A stretch of 64,000 bases of DNA, taken from positions 3,224,001 to 3,288,000 of the forward strand of contig NZ_CP158016.1 of the NCBI RefSeq assembly GCF_046254905.1, written 5' to 3'. Positions within the stretch are counted from its first letter, which is position 1, and every line of letters begins with the position of its first letter. The notes below the pieces were generated by a model. That model was not told the origin of the DNA. It did not search any database and saw nothing but the letters and a program-made list of their open reading frames with translations. Shown here piece after piece: positions 16,274 through 23,739 of this stretch. This DNA comes from Pseudaeromonas aegiceratis. GTDB lineage: Bacteria > Pseudomonadota > Gammaproteobacteria > Enterobacterales > Aeromonadaceae. The position numbers and the translations under genes were made by a program.

Positions 16274-17029
16274 CTATTGGTGGATCCGTCGCGGGGGACG
16301 AGCCAGGCGCTGCTCTTCCCGCTGAATATCCAGCAAGGTGTCCTCGATAAAAGCCAGGTGCTCATGGCAGGCATCTCTGGCCCTTTCCGGTTGCCCGGCC
16401 AGGATCGCCGCAATCAGCTCGGCGCGATGGCGACGGATCCGAATCACTGCGCCGGGGCGTGAGGCCACGGCGTCGATATTGCGTTGGATGTTGCGCTCCA
16501 ACAGCGGGCGAATGGCCCGTACCAAATGTAGCAACACGGCATTGTGCGAGGCGGCGGTCATGGCCAGATAGAAGTCGGCCACCGCCACGGCCTCGCTGGC
16601 GGAGTCCCCCTCCTCTTGCACCCGCTCGATGCCGGTCACCGCCTGGCGCATGGCCAGCAGATCCGCCTCGTTGGCCCGCAGGCTGGCGTAATACGCCGCC
16701 ACCCCTTCCAGGGCATGGCGAAACTCCAGCAGGTCCAGTTGCGAGTCCGGGTGGCTCTCCAGCAGATCAAACAGGGGGTCGGCCAGGCCCTGGCTCAACT
16801 CGCTGCGCACATAGGTGCCGCCACCCTGGCGACGATAGAGCAGGCCCTTGGCCTCCAGGCGCTGAATGGCCTCACGCAAGGAAGGGCGTGACACCTGAAA
16901 CTGCACCGCCAACTCCCGCTCCGGTAACAGCTTCTGGCCCGGCTGCAAGGAACCGTCCACTATCATCTGCTCCAGCTCGGCCACTATGCTGTCGGCGAGT
17001 TTGGTGGGCGGAGAGGGTGGCTGCTTCAT
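16274..17029 (-). CDS. pdhR: Pyruvate dehydrogenase complex repressor (GntR/FadR family)
   Basis: Pyruvate-responsive repressor of the aceEF-lpd operon. 251 aa from the ATG at 17029 (a GTG at 17038 would add three residues; neither has a strong ribosome site). The N-terminal winged helix carries LPERELAVQFQVSRPSLREA (about 38-57) and RLEAKGLLYRRQGGGTYV. The C-terminal FCD effector domain has the conserved His/Asp/Arg metal and ligand positions (EFRHALEG, SHNAVLLH, HRAELIAAI, HEHLAFIE). It is followed by aceE, and a perfect PdhR operator lies upstream, so autoregulation is expected. Confidence 0.95.
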   Translation of the reverse strand: MKQPPSPPTKLADSIVAELEQMIVDGSLQPGQKLLPERELAVQFQVSRPSLREAIQRLEAKGLLYRRQGGGTYVRSELSQGLADPLFDLLESHPDSQLDLLEFRHALEGVAAYYASLRANEADLLAMRQAVTGIERVQEEGDSASEAVAVADFYLAMTAASHNAVLLHLVRAIRPLLERNIQRNIDAVASRPGAVIRIRRHRAELIAAILAGQPERARDACHEHLAFIEDTLLDIQREEQRLARPPRRIHQ

Positions 17030-17044
17030 GCTACTCACTTGTTA

Positions 17045-17061
17045 AATTGGTATTACCAATT
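17045..17061. promoter_or_regulatory. PdhR operator
   Basis: AATTGGTATTACCAATT, a perfect palindrome containing the established PdhR core ATTGGTNNNACCAAT. It sits 16 bp upstream of the pdhR start and overlaps the -10 region, so bound repressor would block the promoter until pyruvate accumulates. Confidence 0.88.
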
Positions 17062-17079
17062 GTGGTATTGGGGAGTCAA
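17050..17079 (-). promoter_or_regulatory. Candidate pdhR promoter
   Basis: The -35 TTGACT (17074-17079) is followed, after 18 nt, by a weak -10 TAATAC (17050-17055) on the minus strand. The overlap with the PdhR palindrome supports the placement; the -10 element itself matches poorly. Confidence 0.55.
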
Positions 17080-17113
17080 GTTATCAATACCATTAACAAA
17101 TGTCCAAGCAAAA

Positions 17114-17127
17114 ATGATCTGAATCAA
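17114..17127. promoter_or_regulatory. FNR-like site upstream of pdhR
   Basis: The minus strand reads TTGATTCAGATCAT, one mismatch from the FNR consensus TTGATNNNNATCAA. It lies about 40 bp upstream of the -35 element. It could also bind CRP weakly. Oxygen control of pdh genes is known in relatives. Confidence 0.45.
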
Positions 17128-17168
17128 AGCGGCATCATAGTGTCTTCAGATTTCACAGGGTTATTCGG

Positions 17169-17732
17169 TTAAATCGTGTCGAGCAACAGCATGCGAAGGT
17201 GTGACCAATCAAAGGCGGGGCCGGGATCCGTCTTGCGTCCCGGGGCAATCTCGCTGTGGCCGACCAGGCGTGCCGGCGTGATGAGGGGATAGGCCGCCAT
17301 CAGGCAACGGGTCAGGCGAGCCAAGGTCTGGTATTGCGGTTCTGTATAAGGTGTGGTGTCGGTGCCTTCCAGCTCGACCCCGATGGAGAAGTCGTTACAG
17401 GCCTCCCGCCCCATGAAACAGGAGCGACCGGCGTGCCAGGCCCGCTCCAGGAAGGAGACATATTGGGTCAGGCTGCCATCCCGGCGGATGAGACAATGGG
17501 CGGAGACCTCCAGCCCGGCGATCTCGGCAAAGTAGGGATGGGCAGTTGGATCCAGGCGTCCGAGAAACAGATCGTCGATCCAGGGGCCGCCAAACTGGTC
17601 CGGCGGCAAACTGATGCCGTGCACCACCAGCAAGGAGATCTCGCCGGCCGGCCTGGGATTGCAATGGGGGGAGGACAGATGACGGCAGTTCGCCAGCCAG
17701 CCCTGGTGAATTTCAAACTCTGGGTGCGACAT
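17169..17732 (-). CDS. ampD: 1,6-anhydro-N-acetylmuramyl-L-alanine amidase
   Basis: Cytoplasmic zinc amidase that trims anhydro-muropeptides during cell-wall recycling and thereby keeps AmpC-type induction off. 187 aa (E. coli 183). Zinc ligands are visible as His38 (LVVHGIS), His159 (VGHSEIAPGRKTDPG) and Asp169, with Lys167 positioned as in the family. The start at 17732 has GGAGGAGAGG just upstream. In many relatives ampD and nadC are direct divergent neighbours. Here 2.3 kb of repeats, a DUF559 gene and an IS element separate them. Confidence 0.95.
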   Translation of the reverse strand: MSHPEFEIHQGWLANCRHLSSPHCNPRPAGEISLLVVHGISLPPDQFGGPWIDDLFLGRLDPTAHPYFAEIAGLEVSAHCLIRRDGSLTQYVSFLERAWHAGRSCFMGREACNDFSIGVELEGTDTTPYTEPQYQTLARLTRCLMAAYPLITPARLVGHSEIAPGRKTDPGPAFDWSHLRMLLLDTI

Positions 17733-17792
17733 GCCTCTCCTCCGCAACTCAAGCCGCCTCATCATACGCCATTGGCCACGCAAAAACCCCCG

Positions 17793-17966
17793 GCCAAAAG
17801 ACTAACCCCACCCTACCCCTCCCCTTGAACAAGGGCAGGGAATCTTGGCTTCGCGTCACACGGCAAGGCAACCACAGGCATAGTCCCCCAAAGCCAAGGG
17901 CACCGGGCTTGTCTCCTCCCCCTTGCCAAGGGGGAGGCTGGGTGGGGGATGCCTAACCTCACGGCC
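17793..17966. repeat. Palindromic intergenic repeat unit (R2)
   Basis: A full unit of the dispersed family. It begins GCCAAAAGACTAACCCCACC, carries the CCCCTCCCCTTG-AA-CAAGGG palindrome (around 17817-17840), a conserved middle (GGCAAGGCAACCACAGGCAT) and the CCTCCCCCTTG-C-CAAGGGGGAGG palindrome (17915-17937), and ends GGGGGATGCCTAACC. No gene lies in 17733-18026. Confidence 0.85.
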
Positions 17967-18026
17967 AAAAAACAGTCTTTTTCTTTTATCCACTAACCTA
18001 GTAAAAACCCCAGACCCAACAGCCCC

Positions 18027-18398
18027 ATGTCACAACTCATCAACCGCAAATCCAATTTGGCTCTGCGCCGGCGGCTCAGAAGCACGATGACAACACCAGA
18101 ACAACGACTTTGGTATTACCTCCGTGATAAGCAGCTGGGCGTCAAGTTTCGCCGCCAACATGGCATAGGTCCCTACGTGGTCGATTTCTGCAGCCCCGAC
18201 GTCAAGCTAGTGATAGAAGTCGATGGCGACAGTCATTACACCGAATCAGGCATTCAACATGATCGACTACGAGATGATTTTCTACATCGGATCGGCATGC
18301 AGATACTGCGCTTTACCAACCATGAGATCATGACGCAACTGCCAGCGGTACTGGCGACCATCACGCAACATCTGGCGAAACAACCGCCAAAAGACTAA
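18027..18398 (+). CDS. DUF559 domain endonuclease-like protein
   Basis: 123 aa, restriction-endonuclease-like fold of the DUF559 family (related to Vsr and very-short-patch-type nucleases). Landmarks: MTTPEQRLWYYLRDKQLGVKFRRQ (about 21-44), GPYVVDFCSPDVKLVIEVDGDSH (D-x-n-E-x-D catalytic pattern near 53-71) and the IGMQILRFTNHEI tail. No clear ribosome site precedes the ATG. The gene is AT-richer than its neighbours and sits between two units of the palindromic repeat family. Its last codons, including TAA, are formed by the conserved start of the next repeat. The biological role of DUF559 proteins is unknown; a link to spread of the repeat is a hypothesis. Confidence 0.8.
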   Translation: MSQLINRKSNLALRRRLRSTMTTPEQRLWYYLRDKQLGVKFRRQHGIGPYVVDFCSPDVKLVIEVDGDSHYTESGIQHDRLRDDFLHRIGMQILRFTNHEIMTQLPAVLATITQHLAKQPPKD

Positions 18399-18476
18399 CC
18401 CCACCCTACCCCTCCCCTTGAACAAGGGGAGGGAATCTTGTCTTCGCGCCACATGGCAAGGCAACCACAGGCATCG
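18384..18476. repeat. Palindromic repeat unit R3, left part (interrupted by IS)
   Basis: Begins CCAAAAGACTAACCCCACC, includes the CCCCTCCCCTTG-AA-CAAGGGGAGGG palindrome and runs through GGCAACCACAGGCATCG, where the IS3-family copy enters. The rest of the unit resumes at 19716. Confidence 0.85.
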
Positions 18477-18544
18477 TGTAGTGGTCTAATCATCCCGGAC
18501 ACCATTTTAGGTGGTAAAGTCGCCACCGTAACCCGAGGTGTTCA

Positions 18545-18853
18545 ATGACCAGACAACGTCGTTCATTTACTGCTGAGTTCAAACTCGAAGCGGCGAGCTT
18601 GGTGCTCGAACATGGCTATTCCGTTCCCGATGCTTCCCGCTCACTCGGTGTCGGTGAAACCGCACTCCGTCGATGGGTTCAACAGCTGCAATCCGAACGG
18701 AATGGTTCCACACCGGCCAGCAAGGCGCTGACGCCAGAGCAGCAAAAAATCCAAGAGCTGGAGGCGCGGATCAACCGACTTGAACGCGAAAAAGCGATCC
18801 TAAAAAAGGCTACAGCTCTCTTGATGGCGGACGATCTCGAACGTACGCGTTAA
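18545..18853 (+). CDS. IS3-family transposase OrfA (copy 1)
   Basis: 102 aa. A helix-turn-helix DNA-binding domain (FTAEFKLEAASLVLEHGYSV, SRSLGVGETALRRWV) is followed by a leucine-zipper-like helix (IQELEARINRLEREKAILKK, about 70-89). A ribosome site GAGG lies 7-10 nt upstream. Identical in sequence to OrfA of copy 2, indicating recent common origin. Confidence 0.92.
   Translation: MTRQRRSFTAEFKLEAASLVLEHGYSVPDASRSLGVGETALRRWVQQLQSERNGSTPASKALTPEQQKIQELEARINRLEREKAILKKATALLMADDLERTR
18802..18808 (+). promoter_or_regulatory. Programmed -1 frameshift site A AAA AAG
   Basis: A classical slippery heptamer in the orfA frame (A|AAA|AAG, codons 18803-18808) near the end of orfA. After the slip the ribosome reads into the orfB frame to make the OrfAB transposase. 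The same site is present in copy 2. Confidence 0.85.
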
Positions 18854-19707
18854 TCGAGCGATTAAGAGAGCATGAGTCTACCGAGCTGGTCTGTTCTGTT
18901 TTTGATATCGCAAGCTCATCCTTTTATGAGTACTTGGCACGCCAAGGCCATGTAAATCGTGAACGGTTGCAGCAAAGGAGCGAAGTGCGGCGCTTGTTCA
19001 AGGAAAGTCGGGGCTCTGCTGGTAGCCGAGCCCTGGTGTCGAGCCTGCGTGAGTTGGGACACCAAATTGGTCGATTCAAGGTGCGTAGCCTGATGAAGGA
19101 AGCGGGTTTGGTATCGAAGCAGCCCGGCTCTCATGCCTATAAAGCGGCGCGGCATGAACGACCGGATATCCCGAATTTATTGGCACGTGAGTTTGCCGTT
19201 GCGCAACCAAACCGCGCCTGGTGCGGTGATATCACCTACGTCTGGGCCGGTGGCCGCTGGTATTACTTGGCGGTGGTACTCGATCTCTGTACTCGGCGGG
19301 TGATTGGTTGGGCGCTGTCCGATAAGCCGGATGCCGACTTGGCCGTGAAAGCCCTGGATATGGCTTATCAGCAACGAGGCTGTCCGCCGGGAGTGCTGTT
19401 TCACAGCGATCAGGGTAGCCAGTATGCCAGTCGGAAATTTCGGCAACGGCTGTGGCGTTATCGGATAACCCAGAGCATGAGCCGACGAGGCAACTGCTGG
19501 GATAACGCCCCCATGGAGCGGGTATTCAGAAGTTTAAAGACAGAATGGATCCCTGAGACGGGATACCAGAACCTCCAGGAAGCAAAACGGGACATCAGCT
19601 GCTACCTGATGGACTACTACAACTGGCGGCGACCCCATCAACATAACGATGGGCTCCCGCCAGCAGAAGCCGAAAATCGGCTTAACAGAGTGTCCGGATT
19701 TAGTTGA
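18808..19707 (+). CDS. IS3-family transposase OrfB (copy 1, made by frameshift)
   Basis: DDE integrase-fold catalytic half; coordinates run from the frameshift point to the TGA. An HTH_21-like segment (RRLFKESRGSAGSR, FKVRSLMKEAGL) precedes the core with its three acidic residues in CGDITYVW, HSDQGSQYAS and NAPMERVFRSLK, followed by the IS3 ending YYNWRRPHQHNDGLPP. The first in-frame ATG is only at 18961, well inside the domain, so production as an OrfAB fusion is expected. It differs from copy 2 at about nine residues, clustered in the N-terminal third. Confidence 0.92.
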   Translation, partial: GYSSLDGGRSRTYALIERLREHESTELVCSVFDIASSSFYEYLARQGHVNRERLQQRSEVRRLFKESRGSAGSRALVSSLRELGHQIGRFKVRSLMKEAGLVSKQPGSHAYKAARHERPDIPNLLAREFAVAQPNRAWCGDITYVWAGGRWYYLAVVLDLCTRRVIGWALSDKPDADLAVKALDMAYQQRGCPPGVLFHSDQGSQYASRKFRQRLWRYRITQSMSRRGNCWDNAPMERVFRSLKTEWIPETGYQNLQEAKRDISCYLMDYYNWRRPHQHNDGLPPAEAENRLNRVSGFS

Positions 19708-19715
19708 CCACTACA

Positions 19716-19805
19716 TCGCCCCCCAAGGCCAAAGGCGCTGGGCTTTGCTCCTCCCCCTTGCCAAGGGGGAGGCCGGGTGGGGGATGGCTAACCTCACTGC
19801 CCAAA
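19716..19805. repeat. Palindromic repeat unit R3, right part
   Basis: Resumes after the IS with CCCCCCAAGGCCAAAGGCGC, then the CCTCCCCCTTG-C-CAAGGGGGAGG palindrome and GGGGGATGGCTAACCTCAC. Joined to 18384-18476 it restores a unit like R2. Confidence 0.85.
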
Positions 19806-19828
19806 GACCAGCCGGGGGCAAATCACCA

Positions 19829-19890
19829 GCGCCAAAAGCCCAACCCCACCCTACCCCTCCCCTTGAACAAGGGGAGGGAATCTTGTCTCC
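19829..19890. repeat. Truncated palindromic repeat unit (R4)
   Basis: GCCAAAAGCCCAACCCCACC and the CCCCTCCCCTTG-AA-CAAGGGGAGGG palindrome, ending abruptly after GAATCTTGTC. It follows R3 after a short spacer and lies 116 bp before nadC. Confidence 0.8.
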
Positions 19891-20006
19891 TCCCCGAGCG
19901 TTGAGCCAGCCAGCAAAAGATGAGGCCAAGCAAGCCGTTATGCTATTCTTGGCCCATCTTGCCCCTCATCCGGAGCCATTTTCTTCCGGACCACACAGGA
20001 CACACA

Positions 20007-20858
20007 ATGCGCCAACAGGATATTGAACGCGCCGTGCGCGACGCCCTGCTCGAAGATCTGGGCGGCACCCTGGATCCCGCCGCCGACATCACGGCCCAGC
20101 TCATCCCCGCCGACAAGCAGGCGGAGGCCACCATCATCACCCGCGAGGCCGGCATCTTCTGCGGCAAGGCCTGGGCGGAGGAGGTGTTTGCCCAACTGGG
20201 CGGCCAGGTGACCCTGGATTGGCAGGTGGCCGACGGTCAGACCATAGCGCCAAATCAGCTGCTGGTGCGGTTGCGGGGCCCGGCCCGCATCCTGCTCACC
20301 GGCGAGCGCAGTGCCCTCAACTTCATCCAGACCCTCTCTGGGGTCGCCAGCCTGGTGGCCCACTATGTCAAGGAGCTGGACGGCACTCAGTGCCGCCTGT
20401 TGGATACCCGCAAGACCCTGCCCGGCCTGCGCACCGCCCTGAAATACGCCGTCAGTTGCGGCGGTGGCAAGAACCACCGCATGGGGCTGTTTGATGCCTA
20501 CCTCATCAAGGAGAACCATATCCTCGCCTGCGGCGGGATCGACGCAGCCGTGGCCACCGCCCGCCAGCTGAACCCGGGCAAGCGGGTCGAGGTGGAAACC
20601 GAGGATCTGGAGGAACTGCGCCAGGCGATTACCGCCGGGGCCGACGTCATCATGCTGGATAACTTCACCCCCGAGATGATGGTGGAGGCCGTGGCCATCA
20701 ACCGCGACCTGGGCCACCCGGCCATGCTGGAGGTCTCCGGCAACGTCAGCCTGCAGACCATAGGCCGCTATGCCCGCACCGGGGTGGACTTTATCTCGGT
20801 GGGCGCCCTGACCAAGCACGTGCAGGCCCTGGATCTCTCCATGCGCTTCGCCGGCTAG
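20007..20858 (+). CDS. nadC: Nicotinate-nucleotide pyrophosphorylase (carboxylating)
   Basis: Quinolinate phosphoribosyltransferase, the step that makes nicotinate mononucleotide in de novo NAD synthesis. 283 aa. Quinolinate/PRPP-binding motifs: GERSALNFIQTLSGVAS (about 103-119), DTRKTLPGLR (about 133-142), KNHRMGLFDAYLIKENH (about 155-171), EVETEDLEEL and the C-terminal SVGALTKHVQALDLSM. The ATG at 20007 has AGGA 7 nt upstream; a longer frame upstream is not supported. It is isolated between repeat blocks. Confidence 0.95.
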   Translation: MRQQDIERAVRDALLEDLGGTLDPAADITAQLIPADKQAEATIITREAGIFCGKAWAEEVFAQLGGQVTLDWQVADGQTIAPNQLLVRLRGPARILLTGERSALNFIQTLSGVASLVAHYVKELDGTQCRLLDTRKTLPGLRTALKYAVSCGGGKNHRMGLFDAYLIKENHILACGGIDAAVATARQLNPGKRVEVETEDLEELRQAITAGADVIMLDNFTPEMMVEAVAINRDLGHPAMLEVSGNVSLQTIGRYARTGVDFISVGALTKHVQALDLSMRFAG

Positions 20859-20889
20859 CTTTTGCTCCGCCACCACAAACAGGCAACCT

Positions 20890-21135
20890 GCCTTGCTCCT
20901 CCCCCTTGCCAAGGGGGAGGCTGGGTGGGGGATGCCTAACCTCACGGCCCCAAAACCAGCCGGGGCCCAAATCACCACCGCCAGCGCCAAAAAACTAACC
21001 GCACCCTAACCCTCCCCTTGAACAAGGGGAGGGAATCTTGGCTTAGCGCCACACGACAAGGCAACCACAAGCATGTCCTCCAAGGTCAAAGGCACCGGGG
21101 CTTGCTCTCCCCGTGGGGAGCTGGGTGGAAGTAGC
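20890..21135. repeat. Tandem palindromic repeat units (R5)
   Basis: First a half unit with the CCTCCCCCTTG-C-CAAGGGGGAGG palindrome (about 20896-20920). After a spacer of roughly 55 bp (AAACCAGCCGGGGCCCAAAT) a second unit starts at about 20981 with GCCAAAAAACTAACCGCACC and the CCCTCCCCTTG-AA-CAAGGGGAGGG palindrome, ending in a degraded copy of the other palindrome near 21105-21130. Confidence 0.8.
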
Positions 21136-21381
21136 AAGCCCCGCCTGGCTCCTGTGCAAAAAAAAGTCAAGCCGCCTAGCCCAAATAGTTATCACCGCCG
21201 AAACCTTTGCGCTTTACTTTCTGGTACGTCTCACAGATTTGCGCAATCAAGGAGGATGAGCCGGCAGGCGGCATAGGCAAGAATCCGAAACCTCGTTATC
21301 ATCGGTGATGGAGCATGGAGGACGGGCAGACGCCCCCTTCGCCCACTTCTTCCCAGGAATGGAACGTAAGGAAACTTAACG
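21136..21381 (+). promoter_or_regulatory. Leader region of pilA, no recognised promoter
   Basis: 246 bp without a gene. An A-rich ribosome site (GTAAGGAAACTTAACG) precedes pilA. Pilin genes of relatives often use sigma-54, but no correctly spaced TGGCAC/TTGC pair was found, nor a strong sigma-70 promoter. The closest sequence, TGGTACG...TTGCGC near 21220-21245, has the wrong spacing. Confidence 0.35.
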
Positions 21382-21861
21382 ATGAAAAAGCAAACTGGTT
21401 TTACCCTGATCGAATTGATGATCGTCGTGGCAATCGTGGCCATCTTGGCCGCCATCGCCCTGCCGGCGTATCAGTCATACACGCTTCGTGCCAAGTACTC
21501 TGAGGTTATTTCTGCGGCTGGGCCAGCCAAGACCGCGGTTGAAGTTTGCGTACAAAGCCTGGATTCACAAGCTGACTTCACAGAAGCATCACCGGGTGGT
21601 GCCGCGTGCATTTCAGCCGGCAATGCCGCACTAGCCAACGGTATTGCTAACTCAAATACCGCAAGAATTGATACAGCCGCCGCTAACACTTTGGTTGAGG
21701 CCGTGGATGCAACACATGTCACTATCACCATCACGAGTGGTACGGACTTTGATAACACCGATCCGGCCAACCCGACTTTCATCATGACTGGTACTGTCGC
21801 TGACAATAACCAAATTACCTGGGTGAATACCGGTACTTGTAAGGATGCAGGGGTCTGCTAA
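21382..21861 (+). CDS. pilA: Type IVa major pilin
   Basis: 159 aa prepilin. The short leader MKKQTG is cleaved before Phe (FTLIELMIVVAIVAILAAIA), with Glu at mature position 5. The hydrophobic N-terminal helix is the polymerisation core. A globular domain follows, and the closing pair of cysteines TGTCKDAGVC suggests a very small C-terminal disulfide loop. Base composition is lower in GC than in the neighbouring genes, as is usual for pilins under diversifying selection. Processed by PilD, assembled by PilB and PilC, all encoded downstream; its own terminator separates it from pilB. Confidence 0.93.
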   Translation: MKKQTGFTLIELMIVVAIVAILAAIALPAYQSYTLRAKYSEVISAAGPAKTAVEVCVQSLDSQADFTEASPGGAACISAGNAALANGIANSNTARIDTAAANTLVEAVDATHVTITITSGTDFDNTDPANPTFIMTGTVADNNQITWVNTGTCKDAGVC

Positions 21862-21877
21862 ATATCAAACTGAATGC

Positions 21878-21902
21878 AAAGGGCGGCTTGCCGCCCTTTT
21901 TA
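21878..21902 (+). terminator. Terminator of pilA
   Basis: AAAGGGCGG-CTTG-CCGCCCTTT followed by TT, 17 bp after the pilA stop. It should let the abundant pilin mRNA exceed the pilB mRNA. Confidence 0.85.
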
Positions 21903-21941
21903 GCCTGCTAAGTCAACTGGATGACCAAGGATAGCGCCTCC

Positions 21942-23651
21942 ATGACAGCCTCTCCCAATAGCGGCTTGGCCCTTAGCCTGGTGGCCTCGGCCCTGCTCAC
22001 CGACGAAGACTCCCAGAAGTACAGCGCCCAGGCCCGCCAGCAGCGCAAGCCCCTGATCAGCTTTCTGGTGGAAAACAAGATACTGGGCAGTGCCGCCCTG
22101 GCGGAGTTTTGCGAGCAGGAGTATGGGATACCTCTGCTGGATCTTGATGCCTTCGATTTGACCGAGATCCCGCAGAAATATCTCAATCACAAGCTGATTG
22201 ACAAACACCACGCCCTGCCCATCTACACCCAGGGCCACACCCTCTATGTGGCCATGTCCGACCCCACCAATGTCACCGCATTGGAAGACTTCGGCTTCAG
22301 CTTCGGCCTGCATACCGAGGCCCTGCTGGTGGACGAGCTGAAACTCCAGCAGGCCATAGCCAAGCTCACGGAAAGCGAATCCGCAGCCCTGGGGGTGGAG
22401 GAGCTTAGCGAGGCGGAGATTGGCGAGCTGGAGGTGGCCGACGACGATGGCCGCATGGAGGATACTGCGGCAGGCGGCGGCGATGACGACGCCCCCATCG
22501 TCAAATACATCAACAAGGTGCTGCTGGATGCCATCCGCCGCGGCGCCTCGGATCTGCACTTCGAACCCTACGAGCACAAGTACCGCATCCGTTTCCGGGT
22601 GGACGGCATACTGCACGAGATCGCCAGCCCGCCGGTGAACCTCGCCAGCCGCTTCTCCGCCCGTCTCAAGGTCATGTCCCGCCTGGATATCGCAGAGCGC
22701 CGCCTGCCCCAGGATGGCCGCATCAAGCTGAAACTGGCCAAGGGCAAGGCCATCGATCTGCGGGTCAACACATTGCCCACCCTGTGGGGCGAGAAGATAG
22801 TGCTGCGTATCCTGGACTCCTCCGCCGCCAAGCTCAACATCGACATCCTGGGCTTCGACGAGCGACAGAAGGCCCTCTATCTGGGGGCGCTGGACAAGCC
22901 CCAGGGCATGATACTGGTGACGGGCCCCACCGGCTCAGGGAAAACCGTCTCCCTCTACACCGGCCTCAATATTCTCAACACCGCCGAGCGCAACATCTCC
23001 ACCGCCGAAGACCCGGTGGAAATCAACCTGCCGGGCATCAACCAGGTGCAGGTGAATCCGAAAGCCGGGCTCACCTTTGCCAGCGCCCTGCGGGCCTTCC
23101 TGCGGCAAGATCCCGATGTGGTCATGGTGGGGGAAATCCGCGATCTGGAAACCGCCGAGATCGCCATCAAGGCCGCCCAGACCGGTCACCTGGTGCTCTC
23201 CACCCTGCACACCAACTCGGCAGCCGAGACCCTGACCCGCCTGCTCAACATGGGGGTGCCGGCCTTCAACGTGGCCTCCTCCGTGACCCTGATCATGGCC
23301 CAGCGCCTGACCCGCCGCCTGTGCGAGAAGTGTAAGCAACCCGAGCAGATCCCTGAGCCGGAGCTGCTGGCCCTGGGCTACAGTCAGGATCAGATCGACG
23401 AGGGGATCAAGTTGTACAAGCCGGTGGGCTGCAGCGAATGCTCCGGCGGCTACAAGGGCCGGGTAGGTATCTACGAGATGATGCCCATGAACGAGGCCAT
23501 CGCCAACCTTATCATGGAGGGGGGCAACTCCTTGCAGATCTCTGCTCTGGCTCAGGAGCATGGCATGCGCACCCTGCGCCAAACGGCGCTGGAGAAGGCC
23601 AGGCTAGGCGTCACCAGCCTGGCGGAGGTGAACCGCGTCACCAACGGCTAA
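21942..23651 (+). CDS. pilB: Type IV pilus assembly ATPase
   Basis: Hexameric extension motor at the cytoplasmic face of the inner membrane. 569 aa from the ATG at 21942, chosen because AAGGA lies 10 nt upstream and the protein then begins MTASPNSGLALSL like Aeromonas TapB; an ATG at 21921 has no ribosome site. N-terminal MshEN-like domain (about 5-140), Walker A GPTGSGKT at 328-335, Asp box and Walker B (VMVGEIRDLETAE), His box (HLVLSTLHTNSA). A zinc tetracysteine is formed by CEKC and CSEC near the C-terminus. Confidence 0.95.
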   Translation: MTASPNSGLALSLVASALLTDEDSQKYSAQARQQRKPLISFLVENKILGSAALAEFCEQEYGIPLLDLDAFDLTEIPQKYLNHKLIDKHHALPIYTQGHTLYVAMSDPTNVTALEDFGFSFGLHTEALLVDELKLQQAIAKLTESESAALGVEELSEAEIGELEVADDDGRMEDTAAGGGDDDAPIVKYINKVLLDAIRRGASDLHFEPYEHKYRIRFRVDGILHEIASPPVNLASRFSARLKVMSRLDIAERRLPQDGRIKLKLAKGKAIDLRVNTLPTLWGEKIVLRILDSSAAKLNIDILGFDERQKALYLGALDKPQGMILVTGPTGSGKTVSLYTGLNILNTAERNISTAEDPVEINLPGINQVQVNPKAGLTFASALRAFLRQDPDVVMVGEIRDLETAEIAIKAAQTGHLVLSTLHTNSAAETLTRLLNMGVPAFNVASSVTLIMAQRLTRRLCEKCKQPEQIPEPELLALGYSQDQIDEGIKLYKPVGCSECSGGYKGRVGIYEMMPMNEAIANLIMEGGNSLQISALAQEHGMRTLRQTALEKARLGVTSLAEVNRVTNG

Positions 23652-23739
23652 TCGGATACCGGATACTAGATACCGACATTAACCCCTTTTTTCGGTGGCC
23701 AGATGGAGGCCACCCGATACGAACCAAAGGATGTAGCCC

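Larger units (their letters stand above)
18477..19715 (+). mobile_element. IS3-family insertion sequence, copy 1 (1239 bp)
   Basis: The ends TGTAGTGGTC... are imperfect inverted repeats (left TGTAGTGGTCTAATCATCCC, right read inward TGTAGTGGTCAACTAAATCC, both reaching CCGGACAC). A 3-bp target duplication TCG flanks it (18474-18476, 19716-19718), which is normal for IS3. It carries overlapping orfA and orfB joined by a programmed -1 frameshift. It is inserted within a palindromic repeat unit. An oppositely oriented copy of identical length lies at 28336-29574. Confidence 0.95.

Noticed and set aside
17793..21135. CRISPR array
   Set aside because: The repeats are long, palindromic, irregularly spaced and interrupted by genes, with no unique 30-bp spacers and no cas genes.
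21215..21250. Sigma-54 promoter for pilA (TGGTACG...TTGCGC)
   Set aside because: GG and GC are 16 nt apart instead of 10.
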